A stretch of 26,497 bases of DNA from Syntrophomonas_A sp050258735. GTDB taxonomy: Bacteria > Bacillota > Syntrophomonadia > Syntrophomonadales > Syntrophomonadaceae. A program made the translations under genes and the position numbers. The notes under the pieces are model-generated. The model ran no database searches and was not told the DNA's origin. It was given only the letters and a program-made list of their open reading frames with translations. The stretch spans positions 1-26,497 of the forward strand of contig JBLMZJ010000116.1 in assembly GCA_050258735.1 (NCBI GenBank), written 5' to 3'. Below are positions 1 to 8,089 of this stretch, piece by piece (positions within the stretch are counted from its first letter, which is position 1; every line of letters begins with the position of its first letter).

Positions 1-261
1 GTTTTTTTACGAAACTTCGTTGATACCTTCCGGAGAACCCCAACCCCGTCGTTACTTCGCAATCTCCGCTCAATCAACGTACGCTAAGTACGCCTCATTC
101 GCGGGGTTGCTTGTGCCTCGACCTTTGCCATTTTTGCTCGGTCTGCATACTTCTTTGACAAGCAGAAGGGTTAAACCTGGGTTTTTGTTTCTCAGAACTC
201 AGGAGCCCCTTGCGGGTAAAGGCGTGCGTCGTCGATTGCGGCACATCTTTCTTGCGACATA
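1..261. other. Left-edge region without a supportable gene
   Basis: No convincing gene is seen. An 80-codon plus-strand frame (20-262) has no ribosome binding site and an unlikely composition. On the minus strand a frame reads MAKVEAQATPRMRRT, hits a stop, then runs open to the left edge with an Arg/Lys-rich sequence, which would fit a decayed or non-coding element. Small inverted repeats are visible: CGTAC-N5-GTACG at 78-92 and ACGAA-AC-TTCGT at about 9-20. The stretch may be a repeat, a structured RNA or the tail of a mobile element. None of these can be decided from the sequence. Confidence 0.4.
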
Positions 262-281
262 GAGGTCAGTTATATGACCTC
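262..281. terminator. Hairpin at the end of the methyltransferase gene
   Basis: A perfect 7-bp stem, GAGGTCA at 262-268 and TGACCTC at 275-281, encloses a 6-nt loop. It includes the stop codon and last codons of the minus-strand methyltransferase. No T-tract follows on the minus strand, so it is at best a weak terminator or a 3'-end stabilising hairpin. Confidence 0.35.
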
Positions 282-1181
282 AATGCAGGCAAAATGAACA
301 TGCTGGCTGGTGGTATAACCAATATCCTCTAAATGATACTTGTCGCGGATTGTTTCCGGCCCCAGGTCAGCCAACACCCGCCAGCCAAGCGGGGCAAGTT
401 CCTGGCTTAATCCTGCTGGGTCAAATCCGGTAATAATGGGTTCGCCGATAGACCTGGTACTTTCAATCAGCGATTTGACCCGGCTGGAGGACCGTGCAGG
501 ATCAAAAGCCGCTTGATCCCAGTAGTCGAAAATCAGCTCGCTGCCCGGTGACGATAGCTTGGTTATGTCGCTGAGGGTAGCGTAGATTGCCTCCCGGGGC
601 AGGTAATGGGTCACCCCGGCCCAACAGAAGAAACTGGGGAGATGGCGATTATATGCGGAAGTCGCCAGGGCATCACTTAAATTCTGAAGGTTGAAATCAA
701 TAGGGATAAAATGAAGGTTAGATGGTACATCAAAGCCAGCCAGGCCCAGGGCGAAACGCTTGTTTTCCTGACTGGCCGGGTGGTCGATCTCAAATATTTG
801 CAGGATATCTGCCATATCCGGTCGACGAAGTGCAAAGGTATCCAGACCTGCTCCCAGAATAACGTATTGGGTGACGTACTTGTCCCGAATTGCCTGCTCC
901 AGCCGATCTTCAATATAGCGGGCCCGGGCCAAAATTGAACCGGCCATGATTTGTACTCCCAGCCTGAGTGCGGCTGCGTCATCTATGCATTCCGCGGCTC
1001 GTTCCGGGGCCATCTGGGAAGCGGTTTTTGCCAGATGCATCTCCAGGGCTTCCCGGGCCGGCAGCGGTACTAATCGATGGCCGATAGTATCGTTGATTAT
1101 AATGGGATCATCATGTAAGGCGTGATAGCCGCGAATGTATGCCGTCATTAGGGCAGTACGACTCCCCTGGCTATTATCCAT
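270..1181 (-). CDS. LCM-family class I SAM-dependent methyltransferase
   Basis: A 303-residue protein resembling the leucine carboxyl methyltransferase / Ppm1 / TIGR00027 group of SAM-dependent methyltransferases. The SAM-binding glycine motif VILGAGLDTFALR lies at about residues 107-119 and is followed by the acidic strand FEIDHP (about 130-135) expected to bind the ribose hydroxyls. The N-terminal SRTALMTAYIRGYH is typical of the group, whose members include O-methyltransferases for secondary metabolites; the substrate here is unknown. The ATG at 1181 is chosen because AGGAGG sits 7 nt upstream; a longer in-frame extension would run into the preceding gene. It lies 34 nt after the diguanylate cyclase gene on the same strand, so the two are probably cotranscribed. 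The family is confident, the function is not. Confidence 0.85.
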   Translation of the reverse strand: MDNSQGSRTALMTAYIRGYHALHDDPIIINDTIGHRLVPLPAREALEMHLAKTASQMAPERAAECIDDAAALRLGVQIMAGSILARARYIEDRLEQAIRDKYVTQYVILGAGLDTFALRRPDMADILQIFEIDHPASQENKRFALGLAGFDVPSNLHFIPIDFNLQNLSDALATSAYNRHLPSFFCWAGVTHYLPREAIYATLSDITKLSSPGSELIFDYWDQAAFDPARSSSRVKSLIESTRSIGEPIITGFDPAGLSQELAPLGWRVLADLGPETIRDKYHLEDIGYTTSQHVHFACIEVI

Positions 1182-1215
1182 TAGTTTTCCTCCTGCAAAC
1201 GAACACTGCATTTGC

Positions 1216-2688
1216 CTATTGCTTTTGTTTGGCCAGGTTCTCTTTATATATCCTTTTCTCCTCATACATCCTGGTATCAGCCAGGCTCACCAGGTCCTCC
1301 GCCGAGAGAGATTTATCGGTATGATACTGCGCGGTACCATGACTGATGGAAACGATATAGGGCTTGCTTTCTTGCCGGTTGTATTCCTGCAGCTCTTCAT
1401 TGATACGACCGTAGATGGCTTCGGCATCGGCCCGGCTGCACTGGGGGAAGATGATGAGGAACTCGTCGCCGCCCATGCGGCAGACCGTGTCCATATCGCG
1501 TATATTGGCCTTAATGGCCTGGGTGATCAGCATGATGTAGGCGTCACCTTCAGCATGGCCGTAGTGGTCATTGACCCCCTTAAGATCGTTCAGGTCGACG
1601 AAGCATACCGTGAGCTGGCTGTTGTTGCGTTTGCACAGCTGCAGTTGGGTCTCCAACACGGCCATACCGGTACGCCGGTTCAAGACCCCGGTCATGACAT
1701 CGGTCGCTGCATAGAGCCGCAGTTGTTCCTCAGCCAGTTTGTGGTGGGTGATATCGCGGGCGAAACCGCTTATTCCAGTTATTTGCCCCTGGTTGATGAT
1801 GGGCTGCAGGGTTATATCCAGGTACATTTGTTGGTGACCGGCCCGGTTCTCCAGTTCTTCATTTGCCATGTTGCCCTCCAGGGCCCTTTGGTAGAGGTCC
1901 ACCCAGAGCCGGCGGTCGGGTGGAGGCAGTAATTCCAGGATCCGCTGGCCTACCTCGAGATTCACCTGATAGAAATCCTTATAAAACTCCTTTATGCTCT
2001 GGTTGGCCGCGATGATCCTTAGATTCTTGTCTACAGCCCAGATGAGATCGGTGGTATTGTTTATCAGGGCCTGCAGGTTGGCCTGTGATTCGCGCAGTGC
2101 CGATTCCCAGCGCCGGCGTTGGATGGCCAGGGAGAAGAACTTGGATATCCTCTCTGCTCCGTCTACATCCTGTTCGGTGTAAGCGCGGCTGGAATTGGCC
2201 AGCAGCAGAAGCCCGGCTATTTCGGCTCCGATGAGCACTGGCACCGAGACGATATTATGCAAAGGTATGTATCCAGCAGGAAGTTCACGCCAAACCGGAT
2301 GTTTGCCGGGGTCATTGGATAGAAGCGGGGCATGGTATTTGACCGAGTAGCCCAGTAAACCACCGTAGATATCTTGGTCCCGGTCGGGACAGATAGTCAG
2401 CTTCTCCCCATCGATCAGGGTGGCGAAGGGGATGGACTGATTAAGATCCTGGGCCTGAGCCACTATGCATCCATCCTCGTTGATGGTGGCTATCAAGCCG
2501 TTCTGGCTCCCGCTGATTATCTTACAGCAATGCAGGATGAGATGGGAGATCATTTCTATGCTGGCATCAGGCTGTACCAGCGGTTCATAGAGCTGAGCCA
2601 GAGCGGACCTGAGCAACAGCTCATATTGAATGTTTTCCGGCATCGATATTGCGGGGCCGGACCCGTTGGAGCCGTTCTGGTCTGACAT
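1216..2688 (-). CDS. GAF-PAS-GGDEF diguanylate cyclase
   Basis: A 490-residue soluble sensor that should make c-di-GMP from two GTP. Residues about 25-195 look like a GAF domain, about 200-320 form a PAS domain ending in the PAC-like ISGFARDITHHKLAE, and about 325-490 form the GGDEF domain. The active site is RMGGDEF (406-410). An inhibitory I-site RDMD (397-400) lies exactly five residues upstream, so product feedback is expected. No transmembrane segment is visible, so it senses a cytosolic signal that cannot be named. The ATG at 2688 is chosen because GGTGAG lies 7 nt upstream; a GTG four codons earlier is too close to its own AGAGG. It is divergent from prkA and probably cotranscribed with the downstream methyltransferase. 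Confidence 0.92.
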   Translation of the reverse strand: MSDQNGSNGSGPAISMPENIQYELLLRSALAQLYEPLVQPDASIEMISHLILHCCKIISGSQNGLIATINEDGCIVAQAQDLNQSIPFATLIDGEKLTICPDRDQDIYGGLLGYSVKYHAPLLSNDPGKHPVWRELPAGYIPLHNIVSVPVLIGAEIAGLLLLANSSRAYTEQDVDGAERISKFFSLAIQRRRWESALRESQANLQALINNTTDLIWAVDKNLRIIAANQSIKEFYKDFYQVNLEVGQRILELLPPPDRRLWVDLYQRALEGNMANEELENRAGHQQMYLDITLQPIINQGQITGISGFARDITHHKLAEEQLRLYAATDVMTGVLNRRTGMAVLETQLQLCKRNNSQLTVCFVDLNDLKGVNDHYGHAEGDAYIMLITQAIKANIRDMDTVCRMGGDEFLIIFPQCSRADAEAIYGRINEELQEYNRQESKPYIVSISHGTAQYHTDKSLSAEDLVSLADTRMYEEKRIYKENLAKQKQ

Positions 2689-2823
2689 GGCTAGTCTCAC
2701 CGCCTCTGTGTTTTATTACATATTTTCGCTTTTCATATCGAAAATACCTCTTTTTGCTCATTTTTGCCGTTTTAACGTTGACTTTTTCCGGACTGCATCC
2801 GATTTCCTCCCGGTGTTTATGAG

Positions 2824-2832
2824 CATATATTA
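2824..2832 (+). promoter_or_regulatory. Possible sporulation-sigma -10 element before prkA
   Basis: CATATATTA fits the CATAnnnTA -10 pattern of the mother-cell factor sigma-K and partly sigma-E, about 60 bp before the prkA start. No good -35 box is seen at the right distance, so this is weak. prkA of Bacillus is known to be a mother-cell sporulation gene, which makes the location plausible. Confidence 0.22.
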
Positions 2833-2891
2833 TAAAGACTGCCATAGAATCTAATATGACTCTGCAGCTATCATGCGGGAGGAGTGACACC

Positions 2892-4817
2892 ATGGAACAG
2901 ATATTCCGCCAACTCATCAATGAGGATAGAGCTCAGCGCACGCCGGAACGGTTCCTGGGCAGCTTTATGGAATACCTGGAGATCTTGCGCCAGCACCCGG
3001 AATGCTCGGTGCTGGCCCATGAACGGATGTATCGCATCATCATGGAACCGGGAGCAGAAGTGATTAAAACCGAGGATCATCCTCGCCTGCGCCGGATCTA
3101 CGGTAATGAGACCATACGCCGATACCGCTTTTTTGAACAAGATTTCTACGGGATAGATAAGACCATTATGGATATTGTTCGCTATTTCTACTCGGCTGCC
3201 ATGCGGGGTGAGGAATCGCGGCAGGTATTGTATCTGGTGGGACCGGTGGGCTCCGGTAAATCCTCCCTGATGGAGAGCCTGAAACAAGCCCTGGAAAAAG
3301 GTCCGTCCATATATGCCCTGGAGGGTTGTCCCATGCGGGAAGATCCCCTGCATTTGGTCCCGGTCGGGTTGCGGTCGGCTTTTGAAGAACTGCTGGGAGT
3401 CCGCATCGAAGGAGAGCTCTGCCCGGTCTGCAGCTACCGCCTGGAACATGAATTTGCCGGCGAATATGAACGCTTTCCGGTAGTACAGCGGGGCTTCTCC
3501 ATCCGGGCCCGTCAGGGCATCGCCGTAGTACCGCCGGTCGACCCCAACAACCAGGATGCTTCGGTACTGGTTGGTTCGGTGGATATCTCCAAGATGGATC
3601 TCTACCCGGAAGACGACCCACGGGTCTTTTCACTCAATGGGGCCTTCAATGCCGGTAACCGTGGTATCGTTGAGTTCATCGAGATCTTTAAGAATGATGT
3701 TGAATACCTGCATACTATCCTCACCGCCACGCAGGAAAAGTCGATACCCTCCCCGGGCAAGGGGTCGATGATCTATTTTGATGGTATAATATTGGCTCAT
3801 TCCAATGAGGCGGAATGGAACAAATTCAAATCCGATTATACCAATGAGGCTATACTGGACCGCATTGTTAAGATAGAAGTCCCCTACTGCCTGGAATTGG
3901 ACCAGGAGATCAAGATCTATCAGAAGATACTTAAAAGGAGCAAGTTCTCTGCCCATATCGCCCCTCACACCATCGAGATCGCTTCCATGTTCGCCGTGGT
4001 CAGCCGCCTTTCCCCCTCTAATAAGGTGGATATAATCACCAAGATGCGCATTTATAACGGAGAGGAGATCGTGCAGAAGGATTCCACCCGCCGGGTGGAT
4101 ATAAGCGAACTGCGGGATGAGGCTGGCCGGGAAGGGTTTAACGGCATATCCACCCGGTTCATCATGAAGGCCATCGATAATGCCCTGTCCGAATCGGAGC
4201 ACAACTGTATCAACCCCATCACCGTACTGGAGTCCCTGGTCAAATCAGTCAGAGCGGCCGATATCAGCGACGACGAAAAGAAGCGTCTATCGACCTATCT
4301 GCAGGACACTATAAAGAAGGAGTATCACCGCCTGCTGGAAAAGGAGATAACCCGAGCCTTTATCCACGGTTATCGGGAACAGGCGGAGACCCTGTTCAAT
4401 AACTATCTGGACCATGCCGAGGCTTACGTTAACAAGATGCGTATCAAAGACCGCAACACCGGTGAGGAACTGGAACCGGACGAGGCCTTCATGGAATCGA
4501 TCGAGGCTGGTATCGGTCTTTCCGGCAGTGCCGCCCGCGGCTTCCGTCACGATGTTACCGCCTACATGTTCTCCCTGCTGCGCAGTAAGAAGAAGATCGA
4601 ATATGGCAGTTACGAACCGCTCAAGGAGGCCATCGAGAAGAAACTAATGGCTTCAGTACGTGAACTTTCCCGGGTGATCACCCAGGCAAGGGTCCGGGAT
4701 AACGAGCAGAGCGAGAAGTATAATGCCATGGTGGAGGAAATGAAAAACAACGGCTATTGCGACCACTGCTGCAACGTGGTCTTGAAATATGCCGCCAATA
4801 ATCTATGGAAGGACTAA
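2892..4817 (+). CDS. prkA: PrkA-family AAA+ serine protein kinase / protease
   Basis: A 641-residue homologue of PrkA/YeaG (Bacillus PrkA is about 630 residues). The N-terminal AAA+ domain has Walker A GPVGSGKSS (117-125), the Walker B-like RGIVEFIEIFK (257-267), and the conserved FDGIILAHSNEAEW (about 296-309, sensor 1). The C-terminal third is the PrkA kinase-like domain and ends in a Cys-rich CDHCC. An ELCPVC pair lies near 176-180. In Bacillus the protein is needed for efficient sporulation, and in enterobacteria YeaG works with YeaH in stationary-phase stress. The start at 2892 has GGGAGGAG 7 nt upstream; twelve further in-frame codons lie before it. yhbH and spoVR follow, but a repeat element separates them from prkA. 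Confidence 0.96.
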   Translation: MEQIFRQLINEDRAQRTPERFLGSFMEYLEILRQHPECSVLAHERMYRIIMEPGAEVIKTEDHPRLRRIYGNETIRRYRFFEQDFYGIDKTIMDIVRYFYSAAMRGEESRQVLYLVGPVGSGKSSLMESLKQALEKGPSIYALEGCPMREDPLHLVPVGLRSAFEELLGVRIEGELCPVCSYRLEHEFAGEYERFPVVQRGFSIRARQGIAVVPPVDPNNQDASVLVGSVDISKMDLYPEDDPRVFSLNGAFNAGNRGIVEFIEIFKNDVEYLHTILTATQEKSIPSPGKGSMIYFDGIILAHSNEAEWNKFKSDYTNEAILDRIVKIEVPYCLELDQEIKIYQKILKRSKFSAHIAPHTIEIASMFAVVSRLSPSNKVDIITKMRIYNGEEIVQKDSTRRVDISELRDEAGREGFNGISTRFIMKAIDNALSESEHNCINPITVLESLVKSVRAADISDDEKKRLSTYLQDTIKKEYHRLLEKEITRAFIHGYREQAETLFNNYLDHAEAYVNKMRIKDRNTGEELEPDEAFMESIEAGIGLSGSAARGFRHDVTAYMFSLLRSKKKIEYGSYEPLKEAIEKKLMASVRELSRVITQARVRDNEQSEKYNAMVEEMKNNGYCDHCCNVVLKYAANNLWKD

Positions 4818-4844
4818 CAGGTTTTTTAACCACTGATTCGGTAA

Positions 4845-5098
4845 GAAAATTAAACACAGATGGACACAGATGATACACAGATTAACACAGATACTATTTA
4901 AGATGATGCTCAATAAACATCTATTTCAAATGATATCAATTGTTCATTATTGCTTGTGCCCCTAGCATGTTTGTTACACAGATTTGACATAGCTTAAAAC
5001 CCTATAGAATGATGCCCTGACAAAGGGTTAATAGAGACTATAATCAGAAAAGTGTATTTTCCAAAAAACAGTGTGCATCTGTGTTTAATTCATTCTCT
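4845..5098. repeat. MITE-like repeat element, copy 1 (prkA-yhbH gap)
   Basis: This fills most of the 300-bp gap between prkA and yhbH. The left side is a run of degenerate ACACAGAT units (4849-4893). The right arm (5070-5090) is their inverted copy: 4848-4862 and 5076-5090 are perfect 15-bp inverted repeats, extending to 19 of 21. No reading frame of note lies inside. Copy 2 (7680-8004) shares the 19-bp string ACACAGATTAACACAGATA at its left side and a similar right end (19 of 22 positions over CATCTGTGTT...TTCTC). This pattern suggests a non-autonomous mobile or palindromic intergenic repeat. No target-site duplication is clear. Confidence 0.7.
5017..5044 (+). promoter_or_regulatory. Sigma-A-like promoter for yhbH-spoVR inside repeat copy 1
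   Basis: CTGACA (5017-5022, one mismatch to TTGACA), a 16-bp spacer and a perfect TATAAT (5039-5044) point toward yhbH, 74 bp before its start codon. A second, weaker pair lies just upstream: TTGACA at 4984-4989 and TAGAAT at 5005-5010, with a 15-bp spacer. The promoter lies between the arms of the repeat element, so the right arm would be in the 5' untranslated RNA. Confidence 0.5.
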
Positions 5099-5117
5099 AA
5101 ACAAGGGGTGTCGGGTT

Positions 5118-6293
5118 GTGGCTATTTTTCACGAGACCGGTAACGGCAGGCGGGACCGCAGTGCAGAGGACCGGCGCCGGCATCGCCAGCTGCTGGAGAA
5201 GACCATCAAGGAGAACCTGGGCAGTATCATTGCCGAGGAGAGCATCATAGGGCAGAACAAGGACAAGATCATCAAGATCCCCGTCCGTGGTCTTAAGGAA
5301 TACCAGTTCATTTACGGGGAGAACAAGGAGGGTGTGGCTACCGGGCAGGGTGATGAAAAACGCGGGCAAAAGGTGGGGTCTGCTTCCGGAAAAAACGGTC
5401 CCGGCAGCGGAGATAGTGCCGGAAGCAGTCCGGGTGACGAGATCTATGAGACCGATATCACCCTGGAAGAACTCGTCAACTACCTGTTTGAGGATTTGGA
5501 GTTGCCCTACCTGGAACGCAAGCGCTATTCCTGGCTGGAGAGCGAGCACAATTCCAAACGCTCGGGTATCCAGAAGAAGGGCATCCCCCCGCGTCTGGCC
5601 CGTAAGCGCTCTATGACGGAGCGCATAAAACGCCGTAAAGGGATGGAACGGGCGCTGGCCGAACTGGGGCAGGAGGCCGATCGTGACGCCCGGTTTCCTT
5701 TCTGCGAGGAGGATCTGCGCTACCAGAGGACCAAAGAAGAACGTCGTGCGGAATCCAATGCCGTGGTCATTTGCATAATGGATAATTCCGGGTCCATGTA
5801 CCTTAACAAGAAGTACCTGGCCCGTAGTTTCTTTTTTCTGATCTATCAATTCGTAGTCTTTCGCTATGTAAATGTCGACCTGGTTTTTATCAACCATACC
5901 ACCACCGCCAAGGAAGTCAATGAGGATGATTTCTTTCACCGGGCAGAATCGGGCGGGACCATGATCAGCAGCGGCTATGAGCTGGCCCTGCAGATAATCG
6001 AGGAACGCTACAACCCGTCGATATGGAATGTATATGCCTTTCATGTCAGTGACGGGGACAACTGGCTGGAGGATATTGAATATGCTTTGAATAAGGCCAA
6101 TGAGCTTTGCATGGTATGCAACCTGTTCGGCTATGGCGAGATCCGATCCAACTGGCGGCCCGATCGCAGCATGTCCGACGAATTCGAGGATGGAATTACA
6201 GCCGATAACTTCGTTTGCGTCACTATCGACAGCAAAGAGGATATCTGGCCGGCTTTCAAACAATTGCTCAAGGTGGCGGAAAAGGAGGGATAG
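5118..6293 (+). CDS. yhbH: YhbH/YeaH-family (DUF444) VWA-like sporulation/stress protein
   Basis: A 391-residue protein, close to the 392 of Bacillus YhbH. The N-terminus holds the family block EESII...IIKIPVRGLKEYQF (about 41-65), then a Gly/Ser-rich low-complexity linker (about 75-108). A C-terminal von Willebrand A-like domain carries the metal-site motif DNSGSM at 222-227, a Thr at about 281 and SDGDN at about 311-315. YhbH/YeaH partners PrkA/YeaG in sporulation and stress responses; its biochemical role is unsettled. The GTG at 5118 is chosen because AAGGGGTG lies 7 nt upstream and the length then matches the family. It is followed immediately by spoVR (shared RBS/stop region), so the two are translationally coupled. 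A promoter-like sequence lies upstream within a repeat element. Confidence 0.93.
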   Translation: MAIFHETGNGRRDRSAEDRRRHRQLLEKTIKENLGSIIAEESIIGQNKDKIIKIPVRGLKEYQFIYGENKEGVATGQGDEKRGQKVGSASGKNGPGSGDSAGSSPGDEIYETDITLEELVNYLFEDLELPYLERKRYSWLESEHNSKRSGIQKKGIPPRLARKRSMTERIKRRKGMERALAELGQEADRDARFPFCEEDLRYQRTKEERRAESNAVVICIMDNSGSMYLNKKYLARSFFFLIYQFVVFRYVNVDLVFINHTTTAKEVNEDDFFHRAESGGTMISSGYELALQIIEERYNPSIWNVYAFHVSDGDNWLEDIEYALNKANELCMVCNLFGYGEIRSNWRPDRSMSDEFEDGITADNFVCVTIDSKEDIWPAFKQLLKVAEKEG

Positions 6294-6295
6294 AT

Positions 6296-7651
6296 CTGGG
6301 CAGTGACTACAGTCTCAACGAGCTCAAGGCCTACAATGAACGGATCGAGGAGATCGCAGCTGAAATGGGCCTGGATTTCTATCCTCAGGAATTCGAGATC
6401 ATCACCTATGAAGATATGCTGAGCTGCGAAGCATACATGGGCATGCCGGTGCGTTACCGCCACTGGAGCTTCGGCAAGGCCTATGAACGCAAAAAGACCT
6501 TCTATCATTATAACCTGACCGGCCTGCCTTACGAGATGGTCATCAACTCCAACCCATGTCTTGCCTATCTGATGAAGGACAACACCCTGCTTCTGCAGGT
6601 TTTGACCATGGCCCACGTCTACGGGCACAATGATTTTTTCAAGAATAACCGGATGTTTACTGCCGGGACCCGCGCGGAAAACTGCCTGGAGATGTTCAAG
6701 ACCCACGCCCGGCGGATCGGGGAATACATCCAGGACCCCAGCATTGGATATGGACGGGTGGAAAGGGTGCTGGATGCGGCGCATGCCCTGCGCTATCAAG
6801 TATATCGCACGGTGGGCGAACGGCACCTGACCTACGATGAACAGAAGGAGAGCCTGATAGAAAAGCTCCAGCCAGCATTGTCGGAGCATCCTTTACTTGA
6901 GCCCCGCGTCAAACAGGAGCCTCCTGATCTAAATCGTATCCCCCTCGAACCGGAAGAGGATATATTGCTCTTTATTAGTCGCTATGGGCAGCTGGAGGAG
7001 TGGGAACGTGATATTATCGGCATGGTCCGGGAGGAAAGTCTTTATTTCCTGCCCCAGATCGAGACCAAGATCATGAATGAAGGCTGGGCCAGTTTCTGGC
7101 ACTACCACATTCTGCAGGAGCTGGACTTGCCGCAGGAGATGCAGCTCGAATTCCTGAAACGGCATAACCAGGTGCTCTCCCCTCATGAAGGCTCCATCAA
7201 TCCCTACCACCTTGGCTTTAAGATATTCAAAAAGCTGGAACGGGAACAGGGAAGAGGTTTTGTCTTGCGGGTCCGGGAGTCTGAACGCGATGCTTCTTTC
7301 CTGCGCTGTTACCTGGACCAGGAGCTGTGCGATGAACTGAATCTCTTTTCCTACCTGAAAAAGGGCCGGGATTATTTTGTCAGCGAGGTAGCCGATGAAG
7401 ACGGCTGGAAGTATATCCGGGATACCCTTGCCAACAATACCGGCATCCGTAGTATTCCCAATATCAAGGTAACGGAAGTTCGTGGCCGGGAGCGTACCCT
7501 GGTTTTGGAGCAGGAGTGGGATGACCGGGAACTGCTCCTGGATTATGCGCACCAGACTCTTAAATATATAGCGCGTCTGTGGGGATCCCGCGTGCGTCTG
7601 CGCACCATGGTCCGTAACGCTTTTCAGATCCTTGAGACCGACGGAGAGTAG
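6296..7651 (+). CDS. spoVR: SpoVR family protein, probable CTG start
   Basis: A roughly 451-residue SpoVR homologue (Bacillus SpoVR is about 468). Family motifs include MGLDFYPQEFEI near the N-terminus, YGMPVR-type MGMPVRYRHWSFGKAYE, and the conserved AHVYGHNDFFKNN. In Bacillus it affects spore cortex formation; in enterobacteria the homologue YcgB is co-regulated with YeaG/YeaH. The start is unusual. No ATG or GTG precedes the conserved N-terminal helix in frame. The only canonical upstream start is a TTG at 6215, deep inside yhbH, while the next ATG (6365) would remove the conserved helix. AAAGGAGGG (6281-6289) sits at optimal spacing from a CTG at 6296, 2 nt past the yhbH stop, so CTG is the best choice. 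Confidence 0.9.
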   Translation: MGSDYSLNELKAYNERIEEIAAEMGLDFYPQEFEIITYEDMLSCEAYMGMPVRYRHWSFGKAYERKKTFYHYNLTGLPYEMVINSNPCLAYLMKDNTLLLQVLTMAHVYGHNDFFKNNRMFTAGTRAENCLEMFKTHARRIGEYIQDPSIGYGRVERVLDAAHALRYQVYRTVGERHLTYDEQKESLIEKLQPALSEHPLLEPRVKQEPPDLNRIPLEPEEDILLFISRYGQLEEWERDIIGMVREESLYFLPQIETKIMNEGWASFWHYHILQELDLPQEMQLEFLKRHNQVLSPHEGSINPYHLGFKIFKKLEREQGRGFVLRVRESERDASFLRCYLDQELCDELNLFSYLKKGRDYFVSEVADEDGWKYIRDTLANNTGIRSIPNIKVTEVRGRERTLVLEQEWDDRELLLDYAHQTLKYIARLWGSRVRLRTMVRNAFQILETDGE

Positions 7652-7679
7652 AGTGAGAGGAGGCATGGCGCAGGGAAAA

Positions 7680-8004
7680 CGATTAACCACAGATACACAC
7701 AGATGGAACACAGATTAACACAGATATTTTCAGGATTTGCTCGACTTGGAGACTATGACCGGCAATGTGTTGGATCAAAGTATTCTCCCGCCAACAGAAG
7801 GGACATCCCCCCAATGAAGTTAAAATTATAGACGGAGATTAATGCGGATTTACACAGAACATTCACACCCGGAGAACAACCAAATAATTTATACCATTAG
7901 AATTCTTGATGCAAGGTATTTATGATTTAAATTTTAACATAACTCTAATCTGTGTGTATCTGTGGCCGAAGGCATCCGTGTCCATCTGTGTTAATTTCGT
8001 TCTC
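7680..8004. repeat. MITE-like repeat element, copy 2 (after spoVR)
   Basis: The left arm, a series of ACACAGAT-type units at 7684-7726, includes an 18-bp segment (7687-7704) that is a perfect inverted match to 7948-7965. A second right-hand unit, CATCTGTGTTAATTTCGTTCTC near 7983-8003, resembles the right end of copy 1. The centre is AT-rich and non-coding, with one more degenerate unit near 7846-7858. At about 325 bp it is longer than copy 1 (about 250 bp). The two copies share their left and right ends but little of the interior. Confidence 0.7.
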
Positions 8005-8071
8005 CCCTTTGCCCATCTTTGCTATTTCGACCTCGAAACAGGATTTTGGCTGGCGGTCGCGAATACCTTAC

Positions 8072-8089
8072 CTATTGACTGTTCAATAG
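8072..8089. promoter_or_regulatory. 18-bp palindrome before the nucleoside kinase
   Basis: CTATTGA-CTGT-TCAATAG is a perfect 7-bp inverted repeat with a 4-nt loop. It ends a few bases before the AAAGGGG ribosome binding site of the next gene. It could be a repressor operator or an mRNA hairpin that gates translation. No T-tract follows, so it is not a terminator. Confidence 0.35.

Noticed and set aside
1135..1932. 265-codon plus-strand frame opposite the diguanylate cyclase
   Set aside because: It is the mirror of the GGDEF-PAS coding sequence on the other strand and lacks a ribosome binding site or family motifs.
4849..4893. ACACAGAT units resembling a CRISPR or tandem repeat array
   Set aside because: Units are short, irregular and degenerate, with no uniform spacers, no leader and no cas genes. 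The inverted arms fit a palindromic intergenic element better.
5097..6263. 388-codon minus-strand frame antisense to yhbH
   Set aside because: The plus strand encodes a full-length YhbH with intact family motifs. The antisense frame has no ribosome binding site and no recognisable domain, and is a composition shadow.
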